From assembly GCF_016219575.1 (NCBI RefSeq), contig NZ_JACRMG010000007.1:20160-84159 (forward strand): 64,000 nucleotides of DNA, given 5' to 3'. A model generated the notes under the pieces. The model saw only the letters and a program-made list of their open reading frames with translations, ran no database searches and was not told where the DNA came from. Position 1 is the stretch's first letter. Each line of letters begins with the position of its first letter. A program made the position numbers and the translations under genes. This document shows positions 32,083 to 40,604 of this stretch, piece after piece. This DNA is from Bradyrhizobium sp. Lineage in GTDB: Bacteria; Pseudomonadota; Alphaproteobacteria; Rhizobiales; Xanthobacteraceae.

Positions 32083-33744
32083 ATGGATTCACCCACCTTG
32101 ATTCTCTCCCTGTCCACCGCCGCAGGCGCTGCCGCCGCGGCCTTCCCCAGATTGCAGGCCCGTCTGGCGCTGTCGCGCGCCAAGCATCGATCGCTCACGG
32201 GCCATTCGAAGATGTCGCGCGCAATCGCGCGGTTGATCCCGCACTACGAGTTCGATGTTGACGAATTCTTTCGCTCCGACGGCGCACCGGCGGCCATTGC
32301 CACCCAGCGCCAGGACGCCTTCTTTAGGCTCGCCCGCCTCTATGCAGAGCGCTACCCCAAGGGCCGGGCGCTTACGGCGGAGGCGGCGGAGCGCATCTCC
32401 GACCTGCAATTCACCAAGGCCTACCGCGTACCGTTCCAGTACAGCCGGCTGGTGCAGGAATATCTCGGCAGCAGTTCGTTCGTGGCATCCTCGTCCGGCG
32501 TCACCGTCACCGACGTCGACGGCAACGTCTCTTACGACCTCACCGGCTCTTACGGCGTCAACATTTTCGGCAACGATTTCTACAAGGAGTGCATCGCCAG
32601 GGCGGAAGCCCGTGCGCATGCGCTCGGCCCCGTGCTCGGCACCTACCATCCCGTGGTTGCCGACAATGCAAGACGGCTGTGCGAAATCTCCGGACTCGAC
32701 GAGGTTTCCTTCCACATGTCCGGCACCGAAGCCGTCATGCAGGCCGTGCGGCTGGCACGCTACCATACGAAGCGATCGCATCTGGTGCGTTTTGCCGGCG
32801 CCTATCACGGCTGGTGGGGCGACGTGCAGCCAGGCGTCGGCAACCCCGTCTCGCCGCACGAGACCTATACGCTGGCCGAGATGTCGGAAAAGACGCTGCG
32901 CGTCTTGCGCACCCGCCGCGACATCGCCTGCGTGCTGGTCAATCCGCTGCAGGCGCTGCATCCCAACAGCAACGCGCCCGGCGATTCCGCGCTGGTCGAC
33001 AGTTCCCGCATCGGCCGATACGACCGCTCGGCCTACACCGAATGGCTGAAGACGCTGCGCGAGGTCTGCACCGAGCGCGGCATCGTGCTGATCTTCGACG
33101 AGGTCTTCGTCGGCTTCCGGCTCGCCGCCGGCGGCGCCCAGGAATATTTCGGCGTCCGCGCCGACATGGTGACCTACGGCAAGAGCCTGGCGGGCGGATT
33201 GCCAATCGGTGTCGTCTGCGGCCGCAAGGATCTCATGCGCCGCTTCCGCGCCGACCGCCCCGCGGACGTCTGCTTTGCCCGCGGCACGTTCAATTCGCAT
33301 CCCTATGTCATGACCGCAATGGATGAATTCCTGACGCGGTTGGCCGATCCCGCCTACCGCAGGATCTATAAGGGACTTGACGATCTCTGGAATGCGCGGG
33401 CGAAGAAGCTGAACGAGATGATGACGGCCGCCGATCTGCCTGTCCGCGTCAGCAATCTCTCCTCGATCTGGATGGTCCATTATACCGAGCCGTCCCGCTA
33501 CAACTGGATGCTTCAATACTATCTGCGCGCCGAAGGACTGGCGTTGAGCTGGGTCGGCACAGGCCGGCTGATCTTCAGCCTGAACTACGGCGATGCTGAC
33601 TTCGCCGCCCTGGCCGAACGCTTCGTCGCTGCGGCCGGCAAGATGAAGGCGGATGGCTGGTGGTGGCACGATGCGGCACTCACCGACAAGGCCATACGCC
33701 GTCAGATCCTGAGAGAGATGCTGACAAGAAAACGGCTGCGGTGA
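32083..33744 (+). CDS. Class III PLP aminotransferase, glutamate-1-semialdehyde-aminomutase-like, N-terminally extended
   Basis: A 553-residue protein. Residues about 130-540 are a class III aminotransferase: HMSGTEAVMQAVRLAR, FAGAYHGWWGDV, LIFDEVFVGFRLAAGGAQEYF (PLP-contact Asp) and DMVTYGKSLAGGLPIGVV with the Schiff-base Lys. About 120 residues precede it, starting with a hydrophobic stretch (LILSLSTAAGAAAAAFP) and a helical segment; an internal ATG at 32212 is possible. It is not a haem-pathway HemL by length and context. Set among lipid genes, it may act on a lipid-linked or lipid-precursor amine; this is inference. A hairpin covers its stop codon. Confidence 0.82.
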   Translation: MDSPTLILSLSTAAGAAAAAFPRLQARLALSRAKHRSLTGHSKMSRAIARLIPHYEFDVDEFFRSDGAPAAIATQRQDAFFRLARLYAERYPKGRALTAEAAERISDLQFTKAYRVPFQYSRLVQEYLGSSSFVASSSGVTVTDVDGNVSYDLTGSYGVNIFGNDFYKECIARAEARAHALGPVLGTYHPVVADNARRLCEISGLDEVSFHMSGTEAVMQAVRLARYHTKRSHLVRFAGAYHGWWGDVQPGVGNPVSPHETYTLAEMSEKTLRVLRTRRDIACVLVNPLQALHPNSNAPGDSALVDSSRIGRYDRSAYTEWLKTLREVCTERGIVLIFDEVFVGFRLAAGGAQEYFGVRADMVTYGKSLAGGLPIGVVCGRKDLMRRFRADRPADVCFARGTFNSHPYVMTAMDEFLTRLADPAYRRIYKGLDDLWNARAKKLNEMMTAADLPVRVSNLSSIWMVHYTEPSRYNWMLQYYLRAEGLALSWVGTGRLIFSLNYGDADFAALAERFVAAAGKMKADGWWWHDAALTDKAIRRQILREMLTRKRLR

Positions 33745-33755
33745 ACCGCAGCCGT
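33732..33755. terminator. Hairpin overlapping the aminotransferase stop codon
   Basis: ACGGCTGCGG and CCGCAGCCGT form a perfect 10-bp stem around TGAA, which includes the stop codon. It lies between convergent genes and could end transcription from both sides, though no clear T-run follows. Confidence 0.5.
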
Positions 33756-33775
33756 CGCTCAGTCGGTTACTCATC

Positions 33776-34393
33776 TTACGCGTGCTTGACGTGCTTCTCG
33801 AGGCCGGGGTCGATCAACTCACCCTTCAGCAAGGCCAACGGCGCCTTGTAGTAAAGTTTGAAGTCGTTGAAGGGGTCGGTGATGATCTTGGTCATCCAGA
33901 CGAGGCCGGTCTCGACGTCGCGGATGAAGAACAGGTGCACGGTGCGGAACAAGAGGCCACCGATACCGACCGCAAGCCATATCTTGGCAACCTGCCGGGC
34001 AAAATCGGTAAACGTTGTCCAGGGCTCGAACAGTCCGAACACGGTCGGATCGAGCACCAGCACCAGCGGCGACAACGCCCAGATCGACATCAACACGACC
34101 TTGCGCTGCAGGTTATAACCCACCTTGATCTCTTCCTTGTGCTCGTGGGTCGCCTGGTTGACGTGATCGTACCCCTTCGGCTCGAAGAAGAAGTGCCCCG
34201 CCTGGCGTGTGCTCATCGATACCAGCCAGCCGACCAGCGCCGACACCACGGGATCGATGAACAGCATCACATAGGCAAACAAGAAGCTGACCGCGCTGAC
34301 GAAGTGCAGGCTCTGGTTGATCCGGCTGTGGTGATAATAGCGATGGTCATCCCAGCGCTGGGTTCGCAGTTCTTGCAGGAAATTCTTGATCAT
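33776..34393 (-). CDS. Multi-pass membrane protein, weakly Mpo1/DUF962-like
   Basis: A 205-residue protein from ATG 34393 behind GGGGAG. About four hydrophobic segments are present (LHFVSAVSFLFAYVMLFI, ALVGWLVSM, LMSIWALSPLVLVLD, KIWLAVGIGGLLFRTVHLFF). Conserved-looking His residues stand at YYHHSRINQSLHF and RQAGHFFFEPKGYDHVNQATHEH, which recall the HxxxxNxxxH and GHxxFE pattern of the Mpo1 fatty-acid alpha-oxidation enzyme. The match is weak and by eye. Position beside pmtA and psd suggests a lipid role. Confidence 0.55.
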   Translation of the reverse strand: MIKNFLQELRTQRWDDHRYYHHSRINQSLHFVSAVSFLFAYVMLFIDPVVSALVGWLVSMSTRQAGHFFFEPKGYDHVNQATHEHKEEIKVGYNLQRKVVLMSIWALSPLVLVLDPTVFGLFEPWTTFTDFARQVAKIWLAVGIGGLLFRTVHLFFIRDVETGLVWMTKIITDPFNDFKLYYKAPLALLKGELIDPGLEKHVKHA

Positions 34394-34521
34394 CTGGTCT
34401 CCCCAAGGTCTTTCGTGATTCTTTTTTACGCGGCTTCGATGTCTGCCGTGTGACATCATCATGATGACATGTGACAATGCCCGGCGAAGCAATGACGCGA
34501 CGAGACGCCTGGTCGCCTTCG

Positions 34522-35211
34522 TCAGGCGGCGGCCGCGATATCGATCTTGCGGAAGCGGACCAGCGAGAAGTGGCCGAGCGGCGGCACCAGACGGCGCTCT
34601 ACCAGCTCGATTCCCTGCGTACCCGCCAGCCATTTGGCGTAGCGCGACCAGGCGAACTCGGCAGTGCGGAAGCCGAGCGGACGCACCACCGGCTGCAGGC
34701 GCTGTTCGATGAAGCGGCGCATGCCTGCGTCGGCGCTGACCCGGGTCAGGATGATCAGTTCGCCGCCCGGACGAAGCACGCGCGCGAATTCGTCGAGGGC
34801 CGCCTCCGGGTTTGGCACCGCGGTCACGACATATTGCGCCATCACCACGTCGAAGGAATCATCGGGAAATTCGAGCTTCTCGGCATCCATCACCGCGAGG
34901 CCCTCGACGTTCTTGAGGCCTGATTCGGCGACGCGCTTCTTCGCCTTCTCCAGCATCGCTTCGGAAATATCGGTACCGAAGATGCGCAGATGCGGCGCAT
35001 ATTGCGGCAGCGAGATGCCGGTTCCGACGCCGACCTCGAGCACGCGACCGCCGATCCGGTTGGTCGCGGCAATCGCCGCCCTTCTGCCCTTGCTGAACAC
35101 GCCGCCGAAAACGAGATCGTAGATCGGGGCCCAGCGGTCGTACGCCTGCTCGACCGTCGCGCGGTCGAAGTCGAGTTGCTGCGTGCCGTCGAGCTTGATG
35201 ATTTCTGCCAT
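34522..35211 (-). CDS. pmtA: Phosphatidylethanolamine N-methyltransferase, Rhodobacter type
   Basis: A 229-residue class I SAM methyltransferase. The opening VEQAYDRWAPIYDLVFGGVF is followed by motif I RVLEVGVGTGISLPQYAPHL, then GTDISEAML, VMDAEKLEFPDDSFDVVMAQYVVTAVPNPE, RVLRPGGELIILTR and LGHFSLVRFRK. This set matches the Rhodobacter sphaeroides PmtA group, which converts phosphatidylethanolamine to phosphatidylcholine. The gene lies 32 bases after the GT4 gene on the same strand and 128 bases before the Mpo1-like gene. Together with psd it gives a two-step route from phosphatidylserine. Confidence 0.85.
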   Translation of the reverse strand: MAEIIKLDGTQQLDFDRATVEQAYDRWAPIYDLVFGGVFSKGRRAAIAATNRIGGRVLEVGVGTGISLPQYAPHLRIFGTDISEAMLEKAKKRVAESGLKNVEGLAVMDAEKLEFPDDSFDVVMAQYVVTAVPNPEAALDEFARVLRPGGELIILTRVSADAGMRRFIEQRLQPVVRPLGFRTAEFAWSRYAKWLAGTQGIELVERRLVPPLGHFSLVRFRKIDIAAAA

Positions 35212-35242
35212 GATCAGTTTGCCTTGTTGATGCGATATTCAA

Positions 35243-36298
35243 TTAGCCCTGCACCGCGCTCTGGCCGGCCACGCGGCGCACCGGACGCGGCGCACGATTC
35301 GGCTGCAGCGCCGTCAGATTGCCGAGGAATTGCCGTGCGCTGTTCTCCCAGGAGCGCTCCAGCGCGAAATTCCTGCAGGTCTCGCGCGACATTTGCAGCG
35401 CCCGCAAACAGGCGGCGCGCAGATCGTGGTCGATGGCGCCGATCGGGCGATCGGCAATGACATCTAGCGGTCCCGTGACCGGGAAGGCCGCCACCGGCGT
35501 GCCGCAAGCCAGCGCTTCCAACTGCACCACGCCGAACGTATCGGTCAGGCTCGGGAAGACGAAGACATCGGCGGCTGCAAGATGCGAGGACAGATCCCTG
35601 CCCTTCTTCTCGCCGAGGAAATGAATGTTCGGGTATTTGCGCTCCAGCTCCGCCTTTTGCGGGCCGTCGCCGACGACGACCTTGGAGCCCGGCAAATCGA
35701 GCCCCAGAAATGCTTCCAGATTCTTCTCAACCGCGACGCGCCCCATGGTCATGAAGATCGGACGCGGGAGGTCGAGCTTTGCCGGCTCATCGGGCCGGAA
35801 CAAACCGGTGTCGACGCCGCGTGTCCAGAAGCCGAGCCGCCGGAATCTTCGCTCCGCCAGTTCGCGGCGCAACGAGTCGGTCGCCACCATGACCATGGAC
35901 GAGGCGGAGTGAAACTGCCGCATGACGGCGTAGCCGAAGCTCTCCGGAATGCCGGTGCGCACGGAGACATATTCCGGAAACCGCGTGGTGTAGGAGGTCG
36001 TGAAAGCCAGCTTGTGCCGTCGGCAATAGGCGCGCACTGCCCAGCCGATCGGCCCTTCCGTCGCAACATGGATTGCATCGGGCGAAACAGCTTCGATCCT
36101 GCGCGCAATCTCGCGGCGGTTCGGCAAGGCGATCCGCAGCCCCGGATAGGTCGGGACCGGCATGGAAGGAAAGCCTTCCGGGGTCAAAAACTCGATTTCC
36201 TCGCCGAGCGCCGATGCGCTATTGGCCAGCGAAGTCAGCGTCCGGACGACGCCGTTAACCTGAGGATGCCAGGCGTCTGTCGCGATCAATATCGGCAT
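35243..36298 (-). CDS. GT4 glycosyltransferase (MgtA/SqdX-like, glycolipid type)
   Basis: A 351-residue GT-B retaining glycosyltransferase. It begins ILIATDAWHPQVNGVVRTL and holds IHVATEGPIGWAVRAYCR, TTRFPEYVSVR, FWTRGVDTGLFRPDEP, FMTMGRVAVEKNLEAFLGL, KVVVGDGPQKAEL and the donor-site FVFPSLTDTFGVVQLEALACGTPVAAF (EALACG in place of ExxxxG). Relatives make glucosyl-, mannosyl- or sulfoquinovosyl-diacylglycerols. It is the first gene of the leftward run with pmtA, so a glycolipid product is likely; acceptor and sugar are unknown. Confidence 0.85.
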   Translation of the reverse strand: MPILIATDAWHPQVNGVVRTLTSLANSASALGEEIEFLTPEGFPSMPVPTYPGLRIALPNRREIARRIEAVSPDAIHVATEGPIGWAVRAYCRRHKLAFTTSYTTRFPEYVSVRTGIPESFGYAVMRQFHSASSMVMVATDSLRRELAERRFRRLGFWTRGVDTGLFRPDEPAKLDLPRPIFMTMGRVAVEKNLEAFLGLDLPGSKVVVGDGPQKAELERKYPNIHFLGEKKGRDLSSHLAAADVFVFPSLTDTFGVVQLEALACGTPVAAFPVTGPLDVIADRPIGAIDHDLRAACLRALQMSRETCRNFALERSWENSARQFLGNLTALQPNRAPRPVRRVAGQSAVQG

Positions 36299-36433
36299 AT
36301 CCTCACCTTGGGATTTGCGTTTGATTCTCAGTCCCGACGTTCGGATATGGATATTTCAGGCGTGTGACGTCATGCACCTGTCAGGTTCTTTTTCGACTCC
36401 TTAACGGCCTTTTTCGTGTAACGTGACAGAACG

Positions 36434-37828
36434 ATGTCAGAGGTAGACGACAATTCCCGGGTTTCCCGCCGGCGGCGGAAGCGAAAGAGCTACGCGCTTC
36501 TGGTCCTGGCGGCGGGTATTTTCCTGTTCGGAATAGCCGCAGGCGCGCTGTACCTGTTCCTGCAGCCGACCACCCTGCGTATCGCAGTCGGCCCGCCCAA
36601 CAGCGAAGACCAGAAACTGGTCCAGACACTCGCCCAGATCTTTGCGCGAGAGCGCAGTTCGATCAGGCTCACCCCCATCACAACGGACGGATCGGTCGAA
36701 AGCATCGCGCTGTTCGCGGCCGGCAAGGCCGACCTTGCGGTGGCGCGCGGCGATCTGGGGCTGCCGACCAACGCCGATTCCGTCGTCATCCTGCGCAAGA
36801 ACGTCGTCGTATTGTGGGCGCCGTCCGGCTTGCCGCCCAAGGGATCGAAGCGACAACCAAACCCCAAGATCAAGTCGATCGACCAGCTTGCCGGCCATCG
36901 TGTCGGCGTCATCGGCCGGACGCAAGCCAATGTCACCTTGCTGCGTGTGATCCTCGCGGAGTCCGGCGTCAACACCGACAAGGTCAGCGTCACACAGTTC
37001 GCCGTCAATCAGATCGCCGAAATGGCCCGCGATACGACGCTCGATGCGTTCATGACGGTCGGTCCGCTCGACAGCAAGATTACCAGGGACGCCATTGCAG
37101 CGACGGCCGCCAGCCGCGGCGAACCAAAATTCCTGGCGATCGATGTTTCCGAGACGATCGCGAAAAAGCATCCGCTCTACGAGTCCGAGGAAATTCCCGC
37201 AAGCATCTTCAGCTCCTCGCCCGCACGCCCGGAAGACAAGGTCGACACCGTCAGCGTCAATCACCTGATCATCGCACCGCGTTCACTGTCGGACTCAAAG
37301 GTCGGTGCCTTTGCAAGGCAGGTATTCAACGTCCGCCAGCAGCTTGCCCGGGAATTGCCGAATGCGCCGAAAATCGAGAAGCCGGACACCGACAAGGATG
37401 CCGCCCTGCCGGCGCACGAAGGTGCAGCCGCCTATTTCGACGGCAACGAACGAACCTTCCTCGAGAGATACACCGACTACATCTGGGGCGTCATTCTCGT
37501 GCTTTCCGGCCTGGGATCGGTCGGCGCATGGCTGCAGCACTACTGGAAGCGGAATGAGCGCGAGCAATACGAGACGCATCGCGACAACCTCCTCAAGCTG
37601 ATCTCGAAGGTACGGCAGGCGGAAACGCCGGAGGCCCTGGTAGCCATGCAAGCCGAGGCCGATGATATGCTGCGCGAGACGCTCGACTGCTACGAGGATG
37701 GCGCGATCGAGGAATCCGACCTGTCGGTGATCGGCCTCGCACTCCAGCAGTTCCATCATGCCGTGTCGGACCGCCGTGTGACGCTCGGATCCGGCGCGTT
37801 CGATGCGCCGCGCATGCGGGCAATGTGA
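36434..37828 (+). CDS. TAXI-family solute-binding protein with C-terminal membrane anchor
   Basis: A 464-residue protein. A basic N-terminus (RRRRKRKSY) precedes a transmembrane helix (about residues 20-43). The TAXI fold follows: TLRIAVGPPNSEDQKLVQTLA, GKADLAVARGDLGL, HRVGVIGRTQANVTLLRVIL. Near residues 345-370 a second hydrophobic helix (YIWGVILVLSGLGSVGAWL) leads to an about 95-residue cytoplasmic helical tail. Two anchors and a cytosolic tail are unlike free TRAP receptors, and no TRAP permease is adjacent. A sensor or anchored-receptor role is possible. It is 26 bases upstream of the CYTH-CHAD gene. Confidence 0.82.
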   Translation: MSEVDDNSRVSRRRRKRKSYALLVLAAGIFLFGIAAGALYLFLQPTTLRIAVGPPNSEDQKLVQTLAQIFARERSSIRLTPITTDGSVESIALFAAGKADLAVARGDLGLPTNADSVVILRKNVVVLWAPSGLPPKGSKRQPNPKIKSIDQLAGHRVGVIGRTQANVTLLRVILAESGVNTDKVSVTQFAVNQIAEMARDTTLDAFMTVGPLDSKITRDAIAATAASRGEPKFLAIDVSETIAKKHPLYESEEIPASIFSSSPARPEDKVDTVSVNHLIIAPRSLSDSKVGAFARQVFNVRQQLARELPNAPKIEKPDTDKDAALPAHEGAAAYFDGNERTFLERYTDYIWGVILVLSGLGSVGAWLQHYWKRNEREQYETHRDNLLKLISKVRQAETPEALVAMQAEADDMLRETLDCYEDGAIEESDLSVIGLALQQFHHAVSDRRVTLGSGAFDAPRMRAM

Positions 37829-37854
37829 GGACGCGCGAGTTTTGGCGAAGGGCC

Positions 37855-39387
37855 ATGGGCACCGAGACCGAGATCAAGTTTGAAGTCTCCCCCGGCGACC
37901 TGCAGAAACTGGCGGCCTCGCGCAGCCTGCGGCCCAGCGACGGCCAGCTTGTCGAGCATCGGCATCTCGTCTCGACCTATTTCGATACGTCCGACCACAC
38001 GCTCAGGCGCAACGGCATCTCGCTGCGTATCAGGCGGGCCGGCAAGAAACGCATTCAGACCATCAAAACATCCGCCAATGGCGTCGCCGTCGAACGTAAC
38101 GAATGGGAGAAACGCATCGACGGCGACGAGCCGGACTTGCGCGCGGCGCGCGGCACGCCGCTGCAGCGACTTTTGTCCAAGCGGTCGAAACGCGACCTCG
38201 ATGCGGTGTTCTCGACCCACGTCCATCGCACGCTGGTGCCGCTGCGTCCGGGCAACAGCCGGGTCGAGCTCGCCCTCGATGAAGGGCACATCCGCGCGGG
38301 GCTCTATTCCAGCCCCCTTGCGGAGGTCGAACTCGAGCTGAAGAGCGGCTCGATCGGCGATCTCTTCAAGACAGCCCGCATGGTGGCGAAGCTCGTTCCC
38401 GCGAGGCTTGCGTTGAAAGCCAAATCGCAGCAAGGCTACGACCTGATCACCGACCAGGCGACGGCATCGGTCTCGGCGGCCAGGATCGTGCTGCCCGCCA
38501 AGCCTACGCTCGCGACCGCCTTTCAGGCGATCGGCCGATCCACCCTGCATCACGTCGCCGCCAACGAGCCGGCCGTCCTGGCCGGCCTGCCCGAAGGCGT
38601 GCACCAGATGCGGGTCGGGGTGCGCCGCTTGCGTGCCGCGCTCTGGGTCTTCTCCGATCTGCTTCGCTGCAAGCAGACCGAATCGATCAGGAGTGACCTC
38701 AAATGGCTCTCCGGCAAGCTCGGGCAGGTGCGCGATCTCGACGTTTTCCTGACGACACGCGTCAAGCGCCTGGAAGCCGCCGACCCGCCGATCGCGGGAC
38801 TTGGCGACCTCGTCGCCGAACTGGAGTACAGGCGTGCAGTCGCCGCAGAAGCGGCGAAGACCGCCATCGCCAGTGCGCGCTACCGCATGCTGATCCTGAA
38901 TGCGCTGGAATGGATAGAGGACGGCGCCTGGCTGAGACTGCGCCCCGCACTCCGCGAACAGCGCATCAAGCCTTTTGCCGCGAAACTGTTCACCCGCCGG
39001 GTTGCAAAGGCCAGGAAGCGCGCGAAAGACATCGGCAAGCTCAGCGTCCATGATCGGCACAAGTTGCGTATCGCGATGAAGAAGCTGCGCTACAGCATCT
39101 ACTTCTTCGAGAGCCTGTTCGACGGTCACGCCAGCAGGAAAGCGCTCGCCAGGTACAAGGACTGCCTCGGCAGCCTGCAGGACAATCTCGGTGCCCTCAA
39201 CGACATTGCAGTGCACCAGAGGATGGTGACCCGGTTCAGGAACGACATCGAGAGCCGGAAATCCGAGCCGGTGGCCTTCGCTGCCGGGGCCGTGGTCGGC
39301 ACCGAGCGCAGTGAAACCGAAAAGCTGCTCGCCGCCGCCGAAGCGGCCGCTCGCAGGCTGCAGCGCGCCGGGGAATTCTGGAGCTAG
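37855..39387 (+). CDS. CYTH and CHAD domain protein (triphosphate / polyphosphate-binding)
   Basis: About 510 residues. ATG 37855 starts MGTETEIKFEV, the conserved CYTH ExExK opening; a GTG at 37825 overlapping the previous stop is an alternative. The CYTH tunnel residues follow (YFDTSDHTLRRNGISLRIRR, VERNEWEKRIDG, VELALDEGHI). From about residue 225 the CHAD domain has HHVAANEPAVLAGLPEGVHQMRVGVRRLRAALW and RHKLRIAMKKLRYSIYFFESLF, with the regularly spaced His and Arg/Lys that bind polyphosphate. CYTH enzymes hydrolyse inorganic triphosphate. CHAD directs proteins to polyphosphate granules. Confidence 0.9.
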   Translation: MGTETEIKFEVSPGDLQKLAASRSLRPSDGQLVEHRHLVSTYFDTSDHTLRRNGISLRIRRAGKKRIQTIKTSANGVAVERNEWEKRIDGDEPDLRAARGTPLQRLLSKRSKRDLDAVFSTHVHRTLVPLRPGNSRVELALDEGHIRAGLYSSPLAEVELELKSGSIGDLFKTARMVAKLVPARLALKAKSQQGYDLITDQATASVSAARIVLPAKPTLATAFQAIGRSTLHHVAANEPAVLAGLPEGVHQMRVGVRRLRAALWVFSDLLRCKQTESIRSDLKWLSGKLGQVRDLDVFLTTRVKRLEAADPPIAGLGDLVAELEYRRAVAAEAAKTAIASARYRMLILNALEWIEDGAWLRLRPALREQRIKPFAAKLFTRRVAKARKRAKDIGKLSVHDRHKLRIAMKKLRYSIYFFESLFDGHASRKALARYKDCLGSLQDNLGALNDIAVHQRMVTRFRNDIESRKSEPVAFAAGAVVGTERSETEKLLAAAEAAARRLQRAGEFWS

Positions 39388-39445
39388 CCATCCGGCTGTA
39401 AAATGCCTGCGATTGCGCTAGTCTTCCCGCCTCGGAGGACACACG

Positions 39446-40597
39446 ATGAGCGAAGCACCCGGCGTCCGGACCTCAACGGATTATCCAATCCCCGCACAAA
39501 TGAAGGCCTGGGTGCTTGGTGGACCGGATGAGCTTTTCCTTCGCGACAAGCCGGTGCCCATGCCGGGACGTGCGGAGGTGCTGGTCCGCATCGACGCCGT
39601 GGCGATCTGCGCGACCGACCTCGAAATCATCCACTCCGGCTCGCCCGCCAGCATTCAGGGCGGCCTGCCCTTCAACAAGAACTTTACGCCGGGCCATGAG
39701 TATATGGGCACGGTGGTCGCGCTCGGGCCCGACGTCGACGAATACCGGATCGGCGAGCGCATCAGCGTGGAGATCCATGCCGGTTGCGGTCAGTGCAAGC
39801 GCTGCCGTCAGGGCATGTACACGTCATGCCTGAACTACGGCAAGCCCGAAAAGGGTCACCGCGCCAATGGTTTCACCACCGATGGCGGCTTTGCCGAATA
39901 CGCGGTCAACCACATCAATACACTGGCGCGAGTACCCGACACCATGAGCGATGCCGAGGCGACGCTCGTCGTCACGGCCGGCACCTCCATGTACGGCCTG
40001 ACTGAACTGGGCGGGCTGGTCGCCGGCGAAAGCGTCGTCGTGATCGGCCCGGGCCCGATCGGATTGCTGGCCGTTGCCGTCGCGAAGGCGATCGGCGCAA
40101 GTCCGGTGATTCTGACGGGAACACGCAACAAGCGCCTTGCCATCGGCAAGGAATTGGGCGCGGACCGGACCATCAACATCAACGACGAAGATGCCGTGGC
40201 GGTTGTCAGGGAACTCACCGGCGGCATCGGCGCCGACTATGTCGTCGAATGCGCAGGTACTGAGCCCACCATCGATCAGGCCATCCGCATGACCAACCGT
40301 GGCGGCAAGATTTGCCTCGCCGCTTTCCCGCACGAGCGCGTCACGCTCGACATCGCGCAGCTCGCGAAGAACAACATCTATCTGTACGGCATTCGCGGCG
40401 AAGGCCGCAGCGCCACCCGCCGCGCCATGGCGCTGATGGCGGAAAAGCGCTTCGATGCGACCAGGATCCACACCCACACGTTCCCGCTCGCCGACCTGCC
40501 GACCGCGCTGCGCTATGCGCGCGAGCGGATCGATGACGCCATCAAGGTGGTCGTCACCGTCAGGCAGGCCGCCGCGGTCGCAAGCGCGGCGGAATAG
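39446..40597 (+). CDS. Zinc-dependent medium-chain alcohol dehydrogenase
   Basis: A 383-residue MDR-family enzyme behind GGAGG. The catalytic zinc site uses ICATDLEIIHSG and PGHEYMGTVVALG; the structural zinc Cys set is CGQCKRCRQGMYTSC (about residues 114-128). The NAD(P) site is VVVIGPGPIGLLAVAVAKAIG. It resembles threonine dehydrogenase, sorbitol dehydrogenase and glutathione-independent dehydrogenases; substrate unknown. It is convergent with the enoyl-CoA hydratase gene. Confidence 0.93.
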   Translation: MSEAPGVRTSTDYPIPAQMKAWVLGGPDELFLRDKPVPMPGRAEVLVRIDAVAICATDLEIIHSGSPASIQGGLPFNKNFTPGHEYMGTVVALGPDVDEYRIGERISVEIHAGCGQCKRCRQGMYTSCLNYGKPEKGHRANGFTTDGGFAEYAVNHINTLARVPDTMSDAEATLVVTAGTSMYGLTELGGLVAGESVVVIGPGPIGLLAVAVAKAIGASPVILTGTRNKRLAIGKELGADRTININDEDAVAVVRELTGGIGADYVVECAGTEPTIDQAIRMTNRGGKICLAAFPHERVTLDIAQLAKNNIYLYGIRGEGRSATRRAMALMAEKRFDATRIHTHTFPLADLPTALRYARERIDDAIKVVVTVRQAAAVASAAE

Positions 40598-40604
40598 CCG
40601 GACC

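Noticed and set aside
32083..33744. HemL, glutamate-1-semialdehyde aminomutase of haem synthesis
   Set aside because: Over 100 residues longer than HemL, with a hydrophobic N-terminus and a lipid-gene setting; alphaproteobacteria normally use the HemA/5-aminolevulinate synthase route.
32089..33774. Leftward frame of 561 codons opposite the aminotransferase
   Set aside because: High GC leaves long antisense frames open; the + strand protein has complete PLP-enzyme motifs.
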